A stretch of 64,000 nt of DNA from Synechococcus sp. CC9616 (GCF_000515235.1 NZ_KI911558.1:1533217-1597216); one strand, 5' to 3'; positions 41,481 to 51,284 are shown, numbered from the stretch's first letter. The notes: generated by a model from the sequence alone, not told the origin. Translations and numbers: made by a program.

Positions 41481-42563
41481 ATGAGTCAGACCCCTTCTGC
41501 GAACGACGCCCTGGTCGGCGTACCAAGCGACCGACTGTGGTTGCGCTCAGAGTTGATGGGCACCCAGGTGATCACCCGCGATTCAGGACGTCGCCTGGGC
41601 GTGGTCGGGGAAGTGATCGTGGACATCGACCGCAGGGAGGTGGTGGCCGTTGGGTTGCGTGACAACCCCCTGACCCGTTTCCTGCCGGGCCTGCCTCGTT
41701 GGATGCCGTTGGATCGCATCCGCCAGGTGGGTGATGTAATTCTTGTGGATTCCGCCGATTCCCTCAGCGAGGGATTCAATCCGGAGCGCTACAGCCGGGT
41801 TATCAACAGTCAGGTGATCACCGAATCCGGACGCCAGCTGGGCAGGGTGTTGGGCTTCGCCTTCGATATTGAAACCGGGGAACTCACAACCCTCGTGATG
41901 GGAGCCCTCGGAGTTCCCCTGCTGGGTGAAGGCGTTCTCAGCACCTGGGAGATGCCCGTTGAGGAGATCGTCAGCAGCGGGCCGGATCGAATCATTGTTT
42001 ATGAGGGCGCTGAGGACAAGCTCAAGCAACTCAGCAGTGGTGTGCTGGAGAAGCTGGGCGTCGGCGGCCCCAGCTGGGAGGAACAGGAGCGGGAGCGTTA
42101 TCGCGTCAATCTGGTTCCGGTCGAAAACCAGCTCGGTGCCGGTCAACCCGTCGAACAGGAGCAACGACGGCTGAAAGCCTCCGAAAGCGAGCGTTTTGAA
42201 GCCGATGAAGAGCTGGAGTACGTCGAACTGGAGGATCGCCGTCAGGAACCGACATCGCGCAGGTTGTATCTCGATGAACCGGAGGATCGTTACCGTCCTC
42301 GCGAGGAACCCATTGATCGCTACGGATCCCGGGACGACGAACCCATCGACCGCTACAGAGCACCAAACGAGGAGCGCTACGAGCCTGAGCCAGCACCGAG
42401 ACGCGTCGTACCAGCGTCACGTCGACCGGTGCAGCAACCCGGTGAGCCCCTCGATGTGGAGCCATTGCAACGTCGGCAGGACGAACCACGTCTCGAGGTC
42501 GAGGAGCGCCGCGAAGAAAGCCGGGACGACAGCCGGGACGACAGCCTCGACGATCCCTGGTGA
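41481..42563 (+). CDS. Protein with two PRC-barrel domains and a charged repetitive tail
   Basis: 360 residues from ATG 41481. Two PRC-barrels: WLRSELMGTQVITRDSGRRL ... VGLRDNPLTRFLPG (residues ~20-95) and INSQVITESGRQLGRVLGFA ... MGALGVPLLGEG (~105-185). Afterwards comes a disordered charged tail with repeats around EPIDRY (EEPIDRYGSRDDEPIDRYRA) and RDDSRDDS. In cyanobacteria such proteins follow smc; they may contact RNA, ribosome or thylakoid complexes. Function uncertain. Confidence 0.85.
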   Translation: MSQTPSANDALVGVPSDRLWLRSELMGTQVITRDSGRRLGVVGEVIVDIDRREVVAVGLRDNPLTRFLPGLPRWMPLDRIRQVGDVILVDSADSLSEGFNPERYSRVINSQVITESGRQLGRVLGFAFDIETGELTTLVMGALGVPLLGEGVLSTWEMPVEEIVSSGPDRIIVYEGAEDKLKQLSSGVLEKLGVGGPSWEEQERERYRVNLVPVENQLGAGQPVEQEQRRLKASESERFEADEELEYVELEDRRQEPTSRRLYLDEPEDRYRPREEPIDRYGSRDDEPIDRYRAPNEERYEPEPAPRRVVPASRRPVQQPGEPLDVEPLQRRQDEPRLEVEERREESRDDSRDDSLDDPW

Positions 42564-42600
42564 TGCGGTTCAATGCGAACGTCTTCAGTGCGGATCCCTT

Positions 42601-42906
42601 GTGAGCACAGCGCCTGTTCGCCGACCTGAACGTCGACTTCGCGCCGTACCAAGACAAAACTCCAGCACGCGAATCACTCCGGAACTGATCTACCGGGGGC
42701 TGGTGTTGGTCATGCTTGGAGTGATTGCCCACGCCGTGGCAAAGCCCTCAGCGCTCGACCGCTGTATTCGCAGTCGTTACCAGCAGGTCTTGGACAGCCA
42801 TCAGCTCAGCGACCATCAGATCACCAAAGAAATCCGTCAAAGCGAATTCAACAAAGCCACCAATTTCTGCAATGGCGGCAGCGGCCGACTGAGCTGGAGC
42901 AACTAA
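42601..42906 (+). CDS. Small membrane-anchored hypothetical protein
   Basis: 101 residues from GTG 42601 (MSTAPVRRPERRLRAV). A basic N-terminus, one hydrophobic segment (LIYRGLVLVMLGVIAHAVAK) and a soluble C-terminal part with two Cys (LDRCIRSR, NFCNGGSG). 37 bp after the PRC-barrel gene, likely the same transcript. Convergent with msrB by 4 bp. Family not recognised. Confidence 0.6.
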   Translation: MSTAPVRRPERRLRAVPRQNSSTRITPELIYRGLVLVMLGVIAHAVAKPSALDRCIRSRYQQVLDSHQLSDHQITKEIRQSEFNKATNFCNGGSGRLSWSN

Positions 42907-42910
42907 CGCC

Positions 42911-43315
42911 TCAGCGTTGTTCAAACGTCAGAGACGCACTGTTCACGCAATAACGCTGGCCTGTGGGTGCCGGGCCATCCGGAAAGACATGGCCGAGGTG
43001 GGCATCGCAGCGGGCGCAATTGATTTCGGTCCGAACCATGCCATGGGCGAGATCCTGCTTCGTGGTGATCGCTCCCGGGGAAACGCCTTCCCAAAAACTT
43101 GGCCAACCAGTGCCGGAGTCGAATTTGGTCTCTGAGCTGAACAAAGGAGATCCGCAGCAGACGCAGTGGTAAATGCCAGTGGCCTTGTTGTTCCAGAAGG
43201 CCCCAGTGAACGCCCGTTCAGTTCCGCCGCAGCGCGCCACTTGATATTGCTCGGGTGTCAGGGAGGCCTTCCATTCCTCGCTGCTGCGCTGGAGGCGCTC
43301 AGGGCTGGTGGTCAT
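42911..43315 (-). CDS. msrB: Peptide-methionine (R)-S-oxide reductase MsrB
   Basis: 134 residues from ATG 43315. Reduces methionine-R-sulfoxide in proteins. Zinc-binding pairs [10 protein letters not shown] and [12 protein letters not shown], substrate motif SGTGWPSFW, and the catalytic segment RYCVNSASL. All expected residues are present. No signal peptide; cytoplasmic. Confidence 0.95.
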   Translation of the reverse strand: MTTSPERLQRSSEEWKASLTPEQYQVARCGGTERAFTGAFWNNKATGIYHCVCCGSPLFSSETKFDSGTGWPSFWEGVSPGAITTKQDLAHGMVRTEINCARCDAHLGHVFPDGPAPTGQRYCVNSASLTFEQR

Positions 43316-43341
43316 CACAACTCGCACGTGCGGGTGGCACC

Positions 43342-44613
43342 CTAAGCAGATTCAATCGCCTTGGGCAGCAAGGCCCGAACCTCCTCGGCCAGAGCATCGA
43401 CAGCACCAGGGCGTCCCCGCAGAGATCGCAGATCCTCACGCTGCCCCTCCAGCCGCTCGGGAGCAGCAAGCCATGAAGCGGCCTCCTCAGCGATCTGCTG
43501 AGGAGTGATCGCCCCCACCCGCTCGGGAACCACCACCCGTCCCGCATGGATGTTGGGCCATGCCATCAACCCGTTGTGACGAAGGCGCCAGAGGGTGAGC
43601 AAGACACCAATCAAACGCCTCAACCCCGGCAGACGGGCCAGCAGACCCAGGCCCCCATCCCAGGCCTGCATGACCTCCAGATGCTGGGTTGGGACGAGCA
43701 CAATCATCGGCACCGCCAAAGCCCCGAGTTCAGCTGTGTTGGCACCCACTGTTGTGAGGGCCAGATCGCACTGGCTGAGGGCGGCATGGGCCGGATGCTG
43801 CGCAATCAATTCGATCCGGGTGCCGGCTGCCGTCACAAGCCATCCCTCACCAACCTCAGTCACGGTGACCCCATAGTCTGCGGCGATCGGGTTCTCCTGA
43901 CCGGCAAATCGCAACAACTCCGCCACGCTGGTGGTCGGGGCGACCGGGAGAAGAAAGCGACACGCTGGCCGTTGCCTGGCCAGGCGGTCGGCCGTGTCCA
44001 ACAGAAACGGAACACCGATCGACAGCTTGGCTCGCTTGGAACCTGGCAACAGCGCCACCCACTCGCCGTCGGGGAGTGGGTCATCTCCGCGGGCGAAGGA
44101 TGAGAGGTCCGCCATCAGATCACCCACCACTCGGCAGCGAGGGCGCTGAGCCAGCGGCAGCTGATCGCGCACAGTCTCGGACATGGCCGCCACCCGATCG
44201 TTCCAGCCAGGCCAGCGGGCCACCCATTCCGCATAGGTGATGTGGCGGTATCCCAGTCGAGCCGAAAGAAGAACGGTCCAGAACTGATCACCGCCTAGAA
44301 ACACCACAACCCCCCGGCGCGGCCAGGGGCCAAAACGGCGGGGACGCAACAACAGGCTCCAGAAATGGCGGGCCGGCAGGATTCGCTCGAACTGTCGCCA
44401 GGGTCGCGCCGCCTCCACCTCGTGACCGGTGGCATTCGGACAGGGCACCAGCACCAGCTGCAGCGACATCAACGCTTCAGGAGTGCGCGGACGCAACGGC
44501 AAGGTGGCGTGCAGACGCTCAGCCAGTGGACGTACCCAGGTCGTGAGCTCGCCTGGTCCGTTGCTGACCAGAACGACGGCGAGTCCCGAATCGGCCTGCG
44601 CTGGACTAGCCAA
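43342..44613 (-). CDS. Lipid-A-disaccharide synthase (LpxB)-related protein
   Basis: 423 residues, TTG start 12 bp after the tRNA-Leu. [20 protein letters not shown] at the N-terminus, [40 protein letters not shown] (nucleotide-sugar side), [20 protein letters not shown] and [18 protein letters not shown] give the GT-B fold of the cyanobacterial LpxB-like group. It differs from true LpxB, so the substrate is uncertain. It would be transcribed right after the tRNA. Confidence 0.85.
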   Translation of the reverse strand: MASPAQADSGLAVVLVSNGPGELTTWVRPLAERLHATLPLRPRTPEALMSLQLVLVPCPNATGHEVEAARPWRQFERILPARHFWSLLLRPRRFGPWPRRGVVVFLGGDQFWTVLLSARLGYRHITYAEWVARWPGWNDRVAAMSETVRDQLPLAQRPRCRVVGDLMADLSSFARGDDPLPDGEWVALLPGSKRAKLSIGVPFLLDTADRLARQRPACRFLLPVAPTTSVAELLRFAGQENPIAADYGVTVTEVGEGWLVTAAGTRIELIAQHPAHAALSQCDLALTTVGANTAELGALAVPMIVLVPTQHLEVMQAWDGGLGLLARLPGLRRLIGVLLTLWRLRHNGLMAWPNIHAGRVVVPERVGAITPQQIAEEAASWLAAPERLEGQREDLRSLRGRPGAVDALAEEVRALLPKAIESA

Positions 44614-44624
44614 GGAAAAGGAAG

Positions 44625-44706
44625 TGCGGATGGCGAGACTTGAACTCGCAAGGCCGAAGCCACACGCCCCTCAAACGTGCGTGTCTACCAATTCCACCAC
44701 ATCCGC
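44625..44706 (-). tRNA. tRNA-Leu (anticodon GAG)
   Basis: 82 nt. Acceptor stem GCGGATG / CATCCGC with discriminator A, D-arm TGGTGGAATTGGTAGACA, anticodon stem CACGT/GCGTG with loop TTGAGGG (GAG), long variable arm GTGGCTTCGGCCTT typical of class II, T-arm TTCAAGTC. CCA is not encoded. Confidence 0.93.
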
Positions 44707-44823
44707 GTGGTCGATTCGGCCTCTCGGACCGGATCGAGAAAGGATCATACCGACCGGTGGAGCGGCTTCTGCTCGCGCTGATCGTCGCTGATACGATCCG
44801 GCCTCTGGCCTATCTGCTGCGGG

Positions 44824-46170
44824 ATGCCCATCGGCAAAGTCCTGATCGCCAACCGCGGCGAAATCGCTCTCAGGATTCTTCGCAGCTGTCGAGAATTAGG
44901 GATCGCCACTGTCGCGGTTTACAGCACCGTCGATCGCGATGCGCTGCACGTCCAACTGGCCGATGAAGCCGTATGCGTCGGAGAGGCTCTCAGCAGCAAG
45001 AGTTATCTGAACGTCCCCAACATCCTGGCGGCAGCGACATCCAGGGGAGTCGACGCCATCCACCCCGGCTATGGCTTCCTGGCTGAAAACGATCGTTTCG
45101 CCGAGATCTGCCGGGACCATGGCATCACCTTCATCGGCCCCTCCCCCCACGCCATCCGGTCCATGGGGGACAAGTCAACGGCGAAGACCACGATGCAGGC
45201 CGTCGGGGTGCCGACGGTTCCAGGCAGCGAAGGGCTGTTAGCCAGCCCCCAGGAAGCAGCCGAGCTGGCGGCCCAGATGGGCTACCCCGTGATGATCAAG
45301 GCCACAGCCGGGGGCGGCGGTCGCGGCATGCGACTCGTGCCAGGGCCTGACCAGCTGGACAATCTGTTCAAGGCCGCTCAGGGCGAGGCCGAGGCCGCCT
45401 TCGGCAATCCCGGCCTGTACATGGAGAAATTCATCGACCGGCCCCGTCACGTTGAAGTTCAGGTGCTCGCCGACCGCCATGGCAACGTTGTTCATCTCGG
45501 AGAGCGGGACTGCTCGATTCAGCGGCGCCACCAGAAGCTTTTAGAGGAGGCACCAAGCCCTGCTCTTGATCCTGAGCTGCGTCGCCGAATGGGGGAAGCC
45601 GCTGTCGCCGCAGCCCGCAGCATCGAATACGAGGGAGCCGGAACGGTGGAGTTCCTGCTGGATCGCAGTGGCGGGTTCTATTTCATGGAGATGAACACCC
45701 GCATCCAGGTGGAGCATCCCGTCACTGAAATGGTCACGGGAATCGATCTGATCGCCGAACAACTGCGCATCGCCGGCGGTGAGCCGATCAGTGTGCGTCA
45801 GGAGGAGATCCGGATGAACGGTCACGCCATCGAGTGCCGGATCAATGCCGAGGATGCCACCCACAACTTCAGACCGGCACCGGGGCGGATCACAGGATGG
45901 CTGCCGCCAGGCGGGCCGGGTGTGCGAGTCGACAGCCACGTCTACACCGGCTACGACATCCCGCCTTTTTACGACTCACTGATCGGTAAGTTGATCGTCT
46001 GGGGGCGAGACCGCAACAGTGCGATGACCCGAATGAAACGGGCCCTGAATGAATGTGCAGTGACGGGAATTCCCACCACCGTTGAATTTCACCTGGACCT
46101 GCTGGAACGCCGGGAGTTCATCGAGGGGGACATTCACACCAAATTCGTCGAACAGGACATGCTCAACTGA
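44824..46170 (+). CDS. accC: Biotin carboxylase subunit of acetyl-CoA carboxylase
   Basis: 448 residues starting [30 protein letters not shown], the ATP-grasp glycine-rich [29 protein letters not shown], and [18 protein letters not shown] with the catalytic Glu/Arg are all present. Carboxylates biotin on BCCP for malonyl-CoA synthesis. Single gene as is usual in cyanobacteria, with about 115 bp of leader after the divergent tRNA. Confidence 0.97.
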   Translation: MPIGKVLIANRGEIALRILRSCRELGIATVAVYSTVDRDALHVQLADEAVCVGEALSSKSYLNVPNILAAATSRGVDAIHPGYGFLAENDRFAEICRDHGITFIGPSPHAIRSMGDKSTAKTTMQAVGVPTVPGSEGLLASPQEAAELAAQMGYPVMIKATAGGGGRGMRLVPGPDQLDNLFKAAQGEAEAAFGNPGLYMEKFIDRPRHVEVQVLADRHGNVVHLGERDCSIQRRHQKLLEEAPSPALDPELRRRMGEAAVAAARSIEYEGAGTVEFLLDRSGGFYFMEMNTRIQVEHPVTEMVTGIDLIAEQLRIAGGEPISVRQEEIRMNGHAIECRINAEDATHNFRPAPGRITGWLPPGGPGVRVDSHVYTGYDIPPFYDSLIGKLIVWGRDRNSAMTRMKRALNECAVTGIPTTVEFHLDLLERREFIEGDIHTKFVEQDMLN

Positions 46171-46181
46171 GTGCCGCTGCT

Positions 46182-46514
46182 TCAGCCAGCTGCCAGTTGT
46201 GAGCGAAGCAGGATCTGAGAGAGCAGGCCTTGCTGGCCCACAAGCAGTTCTCGAATCAGGCTGACCAAGCCAACCCAGATCACAGGAGTGACATCCACTC
46301 CGCCGATGGGTGCCACCAGTCGCCTGGTGAAAGACAGCACGGCCTCGGTGGGCCAGGCGATCAGGGGCCAGGCTCCCTTGCTGAGATCGACCTGTGGATA
46401 CCAGGTGAGAACGATCCGCAGGAGAAAGGCCACAGTCCAAAACGCCAGCAGCAACCCGAGTCCCAGGTGAATCGCTGGAAGGAGCTGAAGGAGCAGTGGC
46501 GTCACAAAGATCAA
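46182..46514 (-). CDS. YggT family membrane protein
   Basis: 110 residues with N-terminal hydrophobic helix (HLGLGLLLAFWTVAFLLRIV), the YggT signature LTWYPQVDLSKGAWPLIAWP...TRRLVAPIGGVDVTPVIWVG and a second membrane helix. Related to chloroplast Ycf19. Probably functions in membrane organisation; divergent from psbX by 79 bp. Confidence 0.88.
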   Translation of the reverse strand: MIFVTPLLLQLLPAIHLGLGLLLAFWTVAFLLRIVLTWYPQVDLSKGAWPLIAWPTEAVLSFTRRLVAPIGGVDVTPVIWVGLVSLIRELLVGQQGLLSQILLRSQLAAG

Positions 46515-46593
46515 CGCAATGGACGTCGCATCGTAGAAAGCGGGTCCTTCTCCTTAAGATCAACGCGGTACAACCGCAGAACACCTCAGCGCC

Positions 46594-46716
46594 ATGACCC
46601 CCTCTCTGTCCAATTTTCTGAGCAGCCTGATCTGGGGAGGCGTGATTGTGGTGGTGCCTGTCACGATCGGCCTGATCCTCGTCAGCCAGACAGACCGTCT
46701 CGATCGCAAACTCTGA
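46594..46716 (+). CDS. psbX: Photosystem II protein PsbX
   Basis: 40 residues: [16 protein letters not shown], one transmembrane helix ([15 protein letters not shown]) and the tail QTDRLDRKL. Peripheral single-helix subunit of PSII near the Q_B site. The sequence and size agree with cyanobacterial PsbX. Followed after 49 bp by ycf66. Confidence 0.93.
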   Translation: MTPSLSNFLSSLIWGGVIVVVPVTIGLILVSQTDRLDRKL

Positions 46717-46765
46717 ATCTTCACTGGCGTCCCTCGTAAACTGAGGACCACGAAGGGGCGGATCC

Positions 46766-47713
46766 TTGGTTAACGCCAGTCTCAACTGGGCCAGCATCGT
46801 GGGAATCGTGCTGGCCGTTGGTGGAGCTTTGCTCTACTTCATGAGGTCGTTTAAGCCAGCACTAGCAAGGGATTACGACGTTTTCTTCGCGGCGATCGGC
46901 TTGCTTTGCGGTGGAATTCTGATCTTCCAGGGATGGCGGCTCGACCCAATCCTTCAGTTCGGACAATTTCTGCTGGCTGGAACAACCGTGTTCTTCGCCT
47001 ACGAGAGTGTTCGACTCCGCGGTGTTGCAACGGAGCAGGCCAGACGTTCGGCCTATTTCGATGATGAGCCGGCACCCTCACGCAGCCCGGCGGGAGGACT
47101 AAGCGGTGGATGGGACGAGTCCTATGAGCGCTTCGACGAACCTCAGCCTCTGCGTCGACGCTTCAACGGCAGGGATGAGGAACCTGAAGAGCGAACGGAA
47201 GAAGACTTCTACCGTCCCAGACGCGTCAGCCGTGCAGCGATTCCAGAGCAGGCCGCCAGCCGCCGGCCGCGCGACCGAGATGACGCACAAGGCGACTGGG
47301 ACCGGGATGACGAACGCAGCCGCCGTCTAGCGCGGTTCCGTGCAGGCGAGGAAACCAGTGATCGACGCCCGGACTTTGGCGACCGTCGCAACCAACGCGA
47401 TGTGCAAAAACGTGGGAGTCGGCCGAGTGGTCGAACCAGCAGCCCTGATCGAGCCAACAGCCCTGATCGAGCCAAGAGACCTGATCGAGCCAACAGCCTT
47501 GATCGAGAGCCTCGCGACACACCCCGCGGCGCCCCTGTGAAGCCGGCCGCCGAAGATGCCGCCTTCAGTCCAAGACAAAGTTCAAGGCCACGTCAGACCA
47601 CGCCAGGCGAAGGGCCTTCCGTGAGTTCCGCTGCTGGCAGCCGGCCAACGCCGCGGAGTTCCCGACCAAGGGACAACAGCCCGAGGGACAACAGCTCCCG
47701 CTTCGACGACTGA
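46766..47713 (+). CDS. Ycf66 family protein with long charged tail
   Basis: 315 residues, TTG start. The first ~100 residues carry three hydrophobic segments (ASIVGIVLAVGGALLYFM, VFFAAIGLLCGGILIFQGW, FGQFLLAGTTVFFAYESVRL), the Ycf66 domain. The remaining two thirds is a low-complexity Arg/Asp/Ser/Pro region including the hexapeptide repeats at 47443-47510. Ycf66 proteins are thylakoid-related, but their role is unknown. Confidence 0.85.
   Translation: MVNASLNWASIVGIVLAVGGALLYFMRSFKPALARDYDVFFAAIGLLCGGILIFQGWRLDPILQFGQFLLAGTTVFFAYESVRLRGVATEQARRSAYFDDEPAPSRSPAGGLSGGWDESYERFDEPQPLRRRFNGRDEEPEERTEEDFYRPRRVSRAAIPEQAASRRPRDRDDAQGDWDRDDERSRRLARFRAGEETSDRRPDFGDRRNQRDVQKRGSRPSGRTSSPDRANSPDRAKRPDRANSLDREPRDTPRGAPVKPAAEDAAFSPRQSSRPRQTTPGEGPSVSSAAGSRPTPRSSRPRDNSPRDNSSRFDD
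47443..47510 (+). repeat. Tandem 18-bp repeats inside ycf66
   Basis: About four units of CCTGATCGAGCCAACAG, encoding PDRANS, PDRAKR, PDRANS and LDREPR. In-frame, so the repeat number can change without breaking the gene. Confidence 0.85.
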
Positions 47714-47742
47714 AACGCCTTACCGGTCCCCTACTGCTCTCG

Positions 47743-48249
47743 TTGATCGTGCTGACGATCAGCGGCTGCGCCGGGCGCAGCGAACGGACCGCTGGTTCAT
47801 TGCCGGATCGCAGCCAGCAGGACCCTGCGATCAGTGGAGATGGACGCCTGCTGGCCGTGATCACTGAACGGCGCGGGCGCCCAAGTGTTCAGCTGAGAAA
47901 TCTCCAGGACGGCCGCATCCTGCCCCTGTCCCAGCTCAATCGTCACCAGCCCCACAGTTCACCCTCCCTGAGCTGGAACGGGCGGTACCTGGCCCTGATC
48001 ACCCAGAGGGGACAGCGCCGGCTGGCCGTCGTGGCAGATCGTCTCACCGGTCGACTCCATCCTTTGCCACTCCCCGGCGGGAGAGATCCCGTGAAGCTCA
48101 GCCTTGCTCCCGATGGCAGCCAGCTGGCGCTGCAGGTGGCGGATCAGGGGCAATGGCGGGTGGAGCTGCTGGACCTCAGTCCCATGCTGGAAGCGGATCG
48201 TCCAGGGGGCGCCAGGACGACGACACCCACCACCAATCCGTCGCCATGA
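47743..48249 (+). CDS. TolB-like lipoprotein, first of a tandem pair
   Basis: Listed from TTG 47743; upstream codons (KRLTGPLLLSLIVLTISGC) form a better lipoprotein signal, but no ATG/GTG/TTG is seen there, so the true start is uncertain. Lipobox LTISGC. The mature part has WD40/TolB-type propeller blades (ISGDGRLLAVITERRGRPSV, LSWNGRYLALITQRGQRRLA, LAPDGSQLALQVADQGQWRV). Overlaps the second copy by ATGA. Confidence 0.7.
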   Translation: MIVLTISGCAGRSERTAGSLPDRSQQDPAISGDGRLLAVITERRGRPSVQLRNLQDGRILPLSQLNRHQPHSSPSLSWNGRYLALITQRGQRRLAVVADRLTGRLHPLPLPGGRDPVKLSLAPDGSQLALQVADQGQWRVELLDLSPMLEADRPGGARTTTPTTNPSP

Positions 48250-48719
48250 GGGGGCCTTGGGCTGCGCTTCTCCTGCTGCTCATCATCGGTTGCAGCGATC
48301 CGCGTCCGCAGCCACGCAGCGATCTCAATGGCCTGCTTCGTCAGGCCGGCAGCCGCCGGGACCCAGCCCTTGGCCAGCGTTGGCTGGCGAGCCTCACGCA
48401 ACGCGGCGGACGGGAGCGCATTGAGCTGATCGATCTGCGCAATCGCAAACCCGTTCCGCTTCCAGGGTTGAACCGGGCTGATGGCCAACCGATCGATGTC
48501 TCCGTCAGTGCCGATGGGGAGAGGCTGGCAGTTGTCGAGCAACGACAGGGCCGCACCGAATTGTTGCTGTACCGGCGGAGTCAGGCCGCTGTTCAGAGAA
48601 TTCCCATCGAACCAGCCGGCGTCCCGCGAGCCGTCAGTCTTGATGCTCAGGGGAAACGGCTCGCCGTACAGATCAGCCGCGACGGCCGCTGGCAGGTGGA
48701 CCTGATCCGACTGCCCTGA
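48246..48719 (+). CDS. TolB-like lipoprotein, second of a tandem pair
   Basis: 157 residues from ATG 48246. Signal peptide with lipobox (WAALLLLLIIGC). Propeller blades: WLASLTQRGGRERIELIDLR, VSADGERLAVVEQRQGRTEL, LDAQGKRLAVQISRDGRWQV. Paralogous to the previous gene and coupled by 4-bp overlap. A complete propeller would need more blades, so the two proteins may work together. Converges on the Hli gene immediately. Confidence 0.75.
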   Translation: MRGPWAALLLLLIIGCSDPRPQPRSDLNGLLRQAGSRRDPALGQRWLASLTQRGGRERIELIDLRNRKPVPLPGLNRADGQPIDVSVSADGERLAVVEQRQGRTELLLYRRSQAAVQRIPIEPAGVPRAVSLDAQGKRLAVQISRDGRWQVDLIRLP

Positions 48720-48929
48720 TCAGCGAACCAACCCGGCCCAATGAAGAAAACTGTCACCGCTGAGGGCCTCGATCAGGAGCACCGCCGCAAATCCCAACAT
48801 TGCGAAGCGGCCATTCACCCGCTCCGCGTAGGCGCTCCAGCCGAAGGCGGGGACATCCGTCGTGGTGGCTGATGTCGTCGTTTCCGCTTTCGTGGGATCG
48901 CTCGGGGACTCAGAAGGGCTGTTGGTCAT
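48720..48929 (-). CDS. High-light-inducible (Hli) chlorophyll-binding protein
   Basis: 69 residues. Ser/Thr-rich N-terminus, then FGWSAYAERVNGRFAMLGFA with the chlorophyll-binding motif ERxNGRxAMxGF and a single membrane helix (AAVLLIEALSGDSFLHWAGL). Protects PSII or chlorophyll synthesis in high light. It lies 9 bp after the ABC transporter on the same strand. Confidence 0.93.
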   Translation of the reverse strand: MTNSPSESPSDPTKAETTTSATTTDVPAFGWSAYAERVNGRFAMLGFAAVLLIEALSGDSFLHWAGLVR

Positions 48930-48938
48930 CCGAGGGAT

Positions 48939-51272
48939 TCAGGGACGTCCGAAGTCATAGCTGGCGGCGGGGATCAGCCGCCATTCCCCCGTGCCGGACA
49001 GGTCCAGCACGGTGTCGTGAAACGACTTCAGGGTTGGCCTGTGTCCAACACTGATGAACGACACCTCGCGATCGCGCAGAAGGTCGTAAAGGCGAGATTC
49101 CGTTTCCACATCCAAGGCACTCGTGGCCTCATCAAGCACCACAACCTTGGGCGAATTCAGCAGCAGCCTGGCAAAGGCCAACCGTTGCTGCTCTCCAAGA
49201 GACAGCAGCCGCGGCCAGTCCTGCTTGATATCAAGATCGGGGTAGCGCTGCATCAATTTGCCAAGCATCACCTGATCGAGAACAGCACGCAGCTGGTCGT
49301 CGCTGAAGCGGGCCTGATCGAGGGGATAGCAGAGCTGTTCCCGCAGGGAACCAAGCGCCATGTACGGCTTTTGCGGGATGAACAACAGATCACCCTGCCC
49401 AGGGGATTCCACCGTGCCCGTGGGCGATCCCCAGAGTCCACTCACCACACGGAGCAGAGAGGTCTTGCCACATCCGGATGGTCCAACGACGAGAAGTCCT
49501 TCCGATGGTTCCAGTGAAAAGCTCAGATCGCGCACCAGGACGTTGTCCGTCCGAGGCGTTTTGACCGTGACACCTTTCAACGCCAATCGATCGGAAGGAA
49601 CAATCTTGGGGACAAAGTCACTCCATTCCTCGGGATCCAGATTGGACACATTGGATTGAAAGCCCTCCAGCCTGTTCACCGAGGCGGAGAAGCGGGCCAG
49701 TGCTTCGATGTTGTAAACGATGAAAAACAATGAGCTTTCAACGAGGTTGTAAGCGACATTGGCTTGTGCGAAGCCGCCATAGTCCATCTCACCTGCGAGG
49801 ATCGGTGCCGCAAGAATTAGATAGGGGATGAAATTACTGGCGTAAATACTGGATCTTTGCAGCACCCTTAGAAGCACCTCCCAGACAATAAGCAGATTGA
49901 AGTTTTCAACCGCCGTGGCGAGTCGCCGCGTAACTTCTTTCGACTCCTGTTGCTCTCCTGCGTAGAAAGCGATGGATTCGGCATTGTCACGGATCCGCAC
50001 CAATCCGTAACGAAAATCGGCCTCGTAACGGAGCTGGAAATTGTTTAGTCGCACCAACTTCCTACCGGACACGATCATCAAAATCGAGACGGCGGATGCG
50101 TATACAAGCAAAGCTGAGGTTAAACTTTCACTAACGGAATAAAGTATAAGAATATTGAGAGAAAAAGTTAAAATTGAATCAAAAATATTGATCGCAAATT
50201 GCAAAGCTTGCGCTGTAAAATCTTTAACATCTTCAGAAATCCTCTGATCAGGATTATCAACATTTGTAGCCTGCTCATCATTGGGATTGAGGACGTAATA
50301 TGCCCGGTCCCGCAGGTAGTCATCCACCAGATTCAGCGATAACCACTCGCGCCAAAACAGTCCCAATTTCTGGGTGAAATAAAACTGAAAGCTGCGAATC
50401 GGCAGGGCGACCGCAAAGCAGATGCCATACACCCAGAGGTTGCGATAGGACGCATCACTATCCTTGGAAATCAGAGCATTGGTGAGATCCCGAGCAATGA
50501 AGGTAATTCCTGCATTGATACCGTTAACACTCAACAGCATCAGGATGATCAGCCCGAGAAATAACCAAGGCAGCCAACGGCGCTGACGCAGACGCAAGCG
50601 ATAGGCAATGAAACAGCCGACGCCCAATGCGAACAGCAAGAGAATGAATTGCCCCCAACAGAGCAGACCAAGCCCAGAACTTTTTAGAAAGGGCGTGAGG
50701 GTGCTGATCGGAACGGTCCAAAACCGGGAGAGTCCGATGACCATCGCGAACTGATTGGCAGCCAGGGCTGGAGCCACAACTCCCACCAGGGCAAACAGGC
50801 CCGAGATGGCGAACTGCACTGTGAGGCCCCAGCTGATGATCAGCGACGGGAAACAGAGCCAAGCCTTGGTTGAGAAGCCGCGCCGCAAGCGGTCCTGACA
50901 GATCAGGGAGATCACCAGAGCAACGGGATAAATCCCAAGAGACAGCTGTCCCCACGACACGATGTCGATGATCGGCAGTGACCAGAGCGAAGCGATCGCC
51001 CCCTGCACACCCCCCAGGTACTGCGAGGTGAGTTGCGGCCAAACAACCCCCAGAAGCGCCATCAAACCGGACAGCAGCCCAAGCACCGTCCCTGCAACGC
51101 AGAAGAGCAGAGACAACAGAAGCAGAGCAAACTGCCAGCCGTTGCTGTCGCTGTAAGGCAGGAAATAGGGCTGGGAGAGGCGACGCAACCTCGTCAGCTG
51201 AACCCGAAACGACTGCAGGGACGCCATAAACTCAACTTCCTGCAAGTCATTCTGGCGACTACTCGCCGCCAT
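48939..51272 (-). CDS. SbmA/BacA-like ABC transporter (permease-ATPase fusion)
   Basis: 777 residues from ATG 51272. About eight membrane segments in the first ~450 residues, then an ATPase: GPSGCGKTSLLRV (Walker A), LSLGEQQRLAFARLLL (signature), VVLDEATSALD (Walker B), SVGHRP. Matches the YddA/BacA-type group (ABC_membrane_2). It is ~200 residues longer than E. coli YddA because of extra N-terminal membrane helices. Substrate unknown (peptide or cobalamin-like possible). Followed by hli, preceded by the HIT gene. Confidence 0.86.
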   Translation of the reverse strand: MAASSRQNDLQEVEFMASLQSFRVQLTRLRRLSQPYFLPYSDSNGWQFALLLLSLLFCVAGTVLGLLSGLMALLGVVWPQLTSQYLGGVQGAIASLWSLPIIDIVSWGQLSLGIYPVALVISLICQDRLRRGFSTKAWLCFPSLIISWGLTVQFAISGLFALVGVVAPALAANQFAMVIGLSRFWTVPISTLTPFLKSSGLGLLCWGQFILLLFALGVGCFIAYRLRLRQRRWLPWLFLGLIILMLLSVNGINAGITFIARDLTNALISKDSDASYRNLWVYGICFAVALPIRSFQFYFTQKLGLFWREWLSLNLVDDYLRDRAYYVLNPNDEQATNVDNPDQRISEDVKDFTAQALQFAINIFDSILTFSLNILILYSVSESLTSALLVYASAVSILMIVSGRKLVRLNNFQLRYEADFRYGLVRIRDNAESIAFYAGEQQESKEVTRRLATAVENFNLLIVWEVLLRVLQRSSIYASNFIPYLILAAPILAGEMDYGGFAQANVAYNLVESSLFFIVYNIEALARFSASVNRLEGFQSNVSNLDPEEWSDFVPKIVPSDRLALKGVTVKTPRTDNVLVRDLSFSLEPSEGLLVVGPSGCGKTSLLRVVSGLWGSPTGTVESPGQGDLLFIPQKPYMALGSLREQLCYPLDQARFSDDQLRAVLDQVMLGKLMQRYPDLDIKQDWPRLLSLGEQQRLAFARLLLNSPKVVVLDEATSALDVETESRLYDLLRDREVSFISVGHRPTLKSFHDTVLDLSGTGEWRLIPAASYDFGRP

Positions 51273-51284
51273 GGACGTCCCCAA

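Noticed and set aside
45976-46797. 273-codon minus-strand frame across the accC end and yggT/psbX region.
   Set aside because: It overlaps three well-supported genes in other frames and shows no recognisable domain.
47443-47510. Considered as a CRISPR-like or regulatory repeat array.
   Set aside because: Units are 18 bp, directly abutting without spacers, and in frame inside ycf66; they encode a low-complexity protein repeat.
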